NCBI GenBank assembly: GCA_910587505.1
Contig: CAJULD010000056.1
Span: forward strand, 1-16,937
Source of the DNA: an uncultured Oscillospiraceae bacterium
GTDB taxonomy: Bacteria > Bacillota > Clostridia > Oscillospirales > Oscillospiraceae
Direction of reading: 5' to 3'
DNA length: 16,937 nucleotides
Position 1 is the first letter of the stretch, and each line of letters opens with the position of its first letter. Below, piece by piece: positions 14,501 to 16,937 of this stretch. Below the pieces are notes generated by a model. That model saw only the letters and a list, made by a program, of their open reading frames with translations. It was not told where the DNA came from and searched no databases. Made by a program: the position numbers and the translations under genes.

Positions 14501-16937
14501 GGTCAGGAGGTCCACGGGGGTGCTGCTGTCCGTCCACGCGGCGGAGGGCAGGGAGAAATTAAGCCCAGCCACAGGATAGACCATGACGGAGACAGCGGGA
14601 GCGGCAAACACCCGCCTGGTGGGGTCGGTCACGCTGGCGGAAATATCATAGGCCCCGGCGCTGGTGATCTGGATGGTGCCGCCGGTATCGGACAATTCGC
14701 CGGAGTAAGCGGCGGGAGTGCCGGGGTCATTGGACGGGGTCACGCTCCAGGTTACCGGCAGGGAGGTGTCCTTCTCCAGCGCAATGCTGATTGGTTCATC
14801 CGTGTGGGCGGCAACATCCGCCGTCAGCTCCAAATGGAGGACCGGATAGACCGTGATCGTCTGCTCGTAGGTAAACGCACGGCCCAGGCCGTCCGTCACA
14901 GAGGCAGTCAGGATGTTGGTGCCGGTCTGGAGGAACTTCACGCTGCCCCCGGCATTGTCGAGGGTCCCGGCAATACCAGCAGAGAGGGAAACGGGCTGGC
15001 CGTCCACGGTCAGGGACCACGCAATTTTGCTGTCTCCCACATTTTCAGAGGTCATTTTTACCTTTACTGTTTCATCCGGGTGGGTGAACTCCGGGAGTCG
15101 GAAGGACAGGCCCATGGTGTCCCATACGGCGATGGTGGCACTGACACTGAACGTCCGGCCCAGGTGGTCCGTAACACTGGCGGTTACGGTGTAGTTACCG
15201 GCAGAGGGAAAAGCAATCTCGCCGCCCTCGTTGGTCAGCTCGTTCTCAACCACAGCGCCGTCCTCGGAGATCACTTCCCAGGTCACGTCCAAGTCAGTCC
15301 CGGAGAGACTGACGGCGGCGGGCTGGTCAATGTGGGCCGTCTCCGGTGCATCCAGGGTCAGGACGATCACCGGACAGACCTCCAGCGGCAGAGCGGCGGT
15401 ATACTCCTTCCCCAGCTCATCCGTAACAGTGGCGGTCAGGACGTAGGCCCCGGCTCCGTCAAAGGCCAGCTTGCCGCCGTGATCGTCCAGAGAAACAGAA
15501 ACACCCTCGCCGTCATGGGTCAAGGCCCATTGGACAGTCGAGGGGGCGCCATGCTCCACGGTCAGGCTGATCGCCGCCGCTTCATCTTCATGGAGTTTAT
15601 CGGTGTCAGCGGTCAGGGAGAGGGACAGGTTCGGGAGGGCCTTGATTGCCACAGGCTCAGAGGAAAACTCCCGCCCATGTGCGTCCTTGGCGATAGCGGT
15701 GAGAGCATAGTCCCCAGCACCATCAAAGATCAGGGTTCCTCCATTGTTGCCCAGGGCAGCAGAAGTCTCCTTGCCATCTTTGGTCAGCGCCCAACGGACG
15801 GAATCGGGCTTGCCGCCCTCCACCGTCAGGCCAATCTCCACTGTCTCGCCGTCATGCACCTTGTCCGCGCTGGCGGTCAGGTTAGGGACGATTACCGGCA
15901 GGATGGTGATGGACCGGCTGGCGGTGTACTGCTTCCCGGCAGCGTCTGTGAGGGTGGCCGTCAGGGTGTACTTGCCCGTCTCGGTCAGAGCCAGTGTGCC
16001 GCCCTCCTTGGTGAAGCTGACGAGGGGCTGGCTTGCACCGTCCTTCATCAGCGTCCAGACCACGGAGCCGGTCAGGTCGTTTTTGGTCAGTAGCTTCACA
16101 TCCTCCACCCGGTCGGTGTAGCCATACTCCGACAGGGAAAAGGCAATGTCACCGATGGGCAGAACCTCCACAGTTTTCTCGCAGAAGGCGGTGCCGCCGC
16201 TGTTCTCCACAGTGCCTTTCAGCGTGTAGCGGCCAGCCTCCATGAAGTAGCAGATGCCGCCGTCCTTGGTGAATCCCTCCGGCATGGCGATAGATTTCCC
16301 GTCACGGGTCAGCTCCCAGGTGACGGCCTCCGCGCCGGTGAGCGTGGTTTTCACGGAGACAGAATCCCCCACATACCGATATGCCGGGAGGTCAAAGGTG
16401 ATGGCGGGCTTGTCGGCCTTGTCGGTGAACAGGACCTTATTTCCCTTGTCCATGCCGCTGGGGTAAACGGTGGAGCAGTCTTTCTTGGACAGTTCCGTAG
16501 CGGCGGCGTCAAATACCACCTGCACCGGGCCGTCATTCCGGGGCGTGACCACGCCCGCCACGGTGGATTTTCCGGTGATGTTGACAGCAGAACCGCCCCA
16601 CACCACCAGCCGCCCCTTGACGGTGATATTGTTGAGGTCCAGAGTTTTCTCCCCCAGGCCGTTGGCGAGAATCAGGTCGTTTTCAAACGCAGCGTCCTTG
16701 ATGCTTACCGCGCCCCGCACCAGAACCGTGTCCCGGTGGGTGCCGGTGAGATCACCGGAATCATGGACGCTCTGGAAGATATTGCTCATGATCTGCGCCA
16801 TCTCCGCTCTGGTGATCTGGCCCTTGGGGTTCAGACGGCCGTCACGGTAGCCGCTGACATAGCCGCGCTCCACCATGGCGGAAACGCTGTCCGCCGCCCA
16901 CGCGCCTACCTGGTTCCGGTCCGGGAACCGGGCAAGG
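11579..16937 (-). CDS. Giant SLH-anchored Ig/PKD-repeat surface protein, 5' end beyond window
   Basis: At least 1785 residues, open to the window edge; the ATG at 16876 is internal, since upstream codons in frame read RFPDRNQVGAWAADSVSA, part of an SLH repeat. Numbering from the edge: SLH repeat at 1-55 (GYVSGYRDGRLNPKGQITRAE); short repeated beta strands with N/V/G turns at about 65-150, resembling the beta-solenoid often found after SLH repeats; 14 Ig-like repeats at about 174-1426; three PKD/cadherin-like repeats at about 1426-1669 with DPDGD or DPEGD motifs that may bind calcium; and a C-terminal domain of about 115 residues rich in Tyr/Asn that I do not recognise. No LPxTG sorting motif or C-terminal membrane helix is present, so anchoring must come from the N-terminal SLH repeats. 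First visible gene of a two-gene operon; the signal peptide and promoter are outside. Likely adhesin or cell-surface scaffold. Confidence 0.92.
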   Translation of the reverse strand, partial: LARFPDRNQVGAWAADSVSAMVERGYVSGYRDGRLNPKGQITRAEMAQIMSNIFQSVHDSGDLTGTHRDTVLVRGAVSIKDAAFENDLILANGLGEKTLDLNNITVKGRLVVWGGSAVNITGKSTVAGVVTPRNDGPVQVVFDAAATELSKKDCSTVYPSGMDKGNKVLFTDKADKPAITFDLPAYRYVGDSVSVKTTLTGAEAVTWELTRDGKSIAMPEGFTKDGGICYFMEAGRYTLKGTVENSGGTAFCEKTVEVLPIGDIAFSLSEYGYTDRVEDVKLLTKNDLTGSVVWTLMKDGASQPLVSFTKEGGTLALTETGKYTLTATLTDAAGKQYTASRSITILPVIVPNLTASADKVHDGETVEIGLTVEGGKPDSVRWALTKDGKETSAALGNNGGTLIFDGAGDYALTAIAKDAHGREFSSEPVAIKALPNLSLSLTADTDKLHEDEAAAISLTVEHGAPSTVQWALTHDGEGVSVSLDDHGGKLAFDGAGAYVLTATVTDELGKEYTAALPLEVCPVIVLTLDAPETAHIDQPAAVSLSGTDLDVTWEVISEDGAVVENELTNEGGEIAFPSAGNYTVTASVTDHLGRTFSVSATIAVWDTMGLSFRLPEFTHPDETVKVKMTSENVGDSKIAWSLTVDGQPVSLSAGIAGTLDNAGGSVKFLQTGTNILTASVTDGLGRAFTYEQTITVYPVLHLELTADVAAHTDEPISIALEKDTSLPVTWSVTPSNDPGTPAAYSGELSDTGGTIQITSAGAYDISASVTDPTRRVFAAPAVSVMVYPVAGLNFSLPSAAWTDSSTPVDLLTSDLQGQDVTWTLTKDGAAVALTGSMLGDLGNLGGKVRFPEVGTYTLTAYAMDALGREYSCSQTIRIYPVVGLTVSTNNMGHTDTAEDVKLTCENLGNNEVVWTVLRDGKEIVPPFDLTARGGHGFFSEPGFYTFTASVTDELGRVTTATASIQIYPVGVSGFYLPKMFHTDSVVTLVTGFEELGENPLRWSLTRNGENVPVADYVTGELTADGGKVQFKQAGEYKLKASFKDAGGRSYSYEQSFTVYPIPVIAWTMPNYAHTDSTFTVAVESKNVVADASIQWHIDDTYGLRQNWGTYVAGTLTTNPGDIRIKHAGVFTLGCEITDPAGRVFSFDGPSIEVLADQELQVDMVERQVYTGETVQVRTLGNNIGLPVEWSLEKDGKPADLATYVTGDLNNLGGAIQFTQGGEFRLIGTLRDGLGRTFTASDTITVLPVGYLQFSMADMEYVGNRVPVVMDKLFNPDGAVIAWSAQKDGAACLIDLSTLDNDGGTVIFPEPGEYTLTATLRDSNGKTATASQSITIIFKAALTVTAPDSIHIGTKFPVGISGAGSLPVSWGVKLGGRPVTLDSNTGFLSNDGGMLALFSEGTYTITATVRDDAGNLTSGFTNITVTNTAPVIESFTANATRNMKDGRFYADLNAVASDPDGDAVHLEWSSEYQQDGYYEVGTHTIRVRAVDEWGAASAWESRTIEFINNAPVITSFTASVTRQTSGNNFFANVSAAASDPDGDTVRLEWGGDYVSSGWYSRNGSHTIRVRAVDSYGAASAWQEKTIEFVNQAPSKPVISRNPANGVVRPSQAVTITARSTDPEGDAITYEWDGRDKETTTYGYGKHLIKCRAVDAYGAASPWSAIVFFVADDVGGGMTLTSANSFIEETGINFQDDGETIYGYITEYTFDVPPVSGHNGSDYGKVEAYNIRTGQWDQIAYKETNNGVTLSGKLPTGTYTQMRFYYYTNHNCMYNKSNITYSIVFDF
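11930..12660 (-). repeat. Three PKD/cadherin-like repeats with DPDGD motifs
   Basis: Three units of about 81 residues. Each starts at APV or APSKPV, carries SDPDGD or TDPEGD followed by a (L/Y)EW strand, and ends with HxIxxRAVDxxGAAS(A/P)W. The first two units are the more alike. The acidic motif is the common calcium site of PKD/cadherin-like folds. Confidence 0.85.
12660..16415 (-). repeat. Fourteen tandem ~89-residue Ig-like repeats
   Basis: Units recur about every 268 bases. The shared pattern is a lead strand (LxFxLPxxxHTDxxVxV), VxWxLTxDG, a loop, L(x)nGGxxxF, GxYTLTAxVTDxxGRxF and a closing strand ending in VYPV or ILPV. The units have diverged, with gaps in the loop before GG, so this is an old array rather than a fresh expansion. 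I cannot assign a named Pfam family by eye. Confidence 0.85.

Noticed and set aside
11633..16093. Long plus-strand frames of 665, 157 and 653 codons opposite the Ig/PKD protein.
   Set aside because: The two longest (11633 and 14132) are in codon register with the real minus-strand gene, so the same avoidance of TTA/CTA/TCA explains them. The 157-codon frame lies between them over the same gene and is likewise Gly/His-rich. No domain or start signal supports any of the three.
12660..16415. CRISPR-like or satellite array suggested by the regular spacing of similar words in the DNA.
   Set aside because: The period of about 268 bp reflects protein repeats; there are no short identical repeats with unrelated spacers, and the reading frame is continuous.
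16874..16876. ATG at 16876 as the true start of the Ig/PKD surface protein.
   Set aside because: It lies in the middle of an SLH repeat, and the frame continues upstream to the window edge with sensible SLH residues. No signal peptide follows it. The real start is outside.

Overview
The window reads as part of an integrative conjugative element (ICE) of the Tn1549-like clostridial type. The likely host is a GC-rich gut Firmicute such as an Oscillospiraceae/Ruminococcaceae relative. This is inferred from the PcfB/VirD4 gene pair, the strong AGGAGG-type ribosome sites, the CTG/TCC/GGC-rich codon use, the S-layer-homology (SLH) anchored surface proteins and the long serine recombinase with zinc ribbon and DUF4368-like regions. 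No taxonomic marker gene is present, so the assignment is by gene style only. Every gene I support is on the minus strand; transcription runs from position 16937 towards position 1.

Layout in transcription order. (a) 16937-11579: a giant surface protein, cut by the window edge at its N-terminus. It has an N-terminal SLH repeat, a short beta-solenoid-like stretch, 14 tandem Ig-like repeats of about 89 residues, three PKD/cadherin-like repeats and an unrecognised aromatic-rich C-terminal domain. (b) 11561-4869: a second giant surface protein, complete at 2230 aa, with a signal peptide, MBG/Fn3-like repeats, eight repeats of about 71 residues and three C-terminal SLH repeats. The two genes are 17 bp apart and look like one operon. 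(c) 4852-4815: a strong intrinsic terminator. (d) 4796-4026: a PP-loop (PAPS reductase/DndC-like) protein starting at TTG with a near-perfect Shine-Dalgarno. (e) 3939-3505: a small unrecognised protein. (f) 3465-2986: PcfB-like (DUF3801) conjugation accessory protein. (g) 2989-2462: the first 175 codons of a VirD4/TraG coupling protein, overlapping pcfB by GTGA and cut off just after the TDPKG motif that follows Walker A. (h) 2395-1: a long serine recombinase running off the window edge, 66 nt past the virD4 stop.

The main biological reading is a nested mobile element. A serine-recombinase element appears to have inserted into virD4 of the ICE, interrupting the coupling protein inside a conserved codon stretch and putting the recombinase gene directly behind the conjugation operon, with no visible terminator between them. 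If the element can excise precisely, virD4 would be restored; if not, the ICE cannot transfer on its own coupling protein. The rest of virD4 and the other end of the element should lie left of this window.

The 12 kb surface-protein operon is the largest item. Both proteins would be held on the cell wall by SLH repeats, one at its N-terminus and one at its C-terminus, and both are built almost entirely of tandem beta-sandwich repeats. A role in adhesion or cell-cell contact is likely, but ligand and function cannot be read from the sequence. There is no gene-free stretch longer than 300 bases. I saw no rRNA, tRNA, CRISPR array or insertion sequence with terminal repeats.
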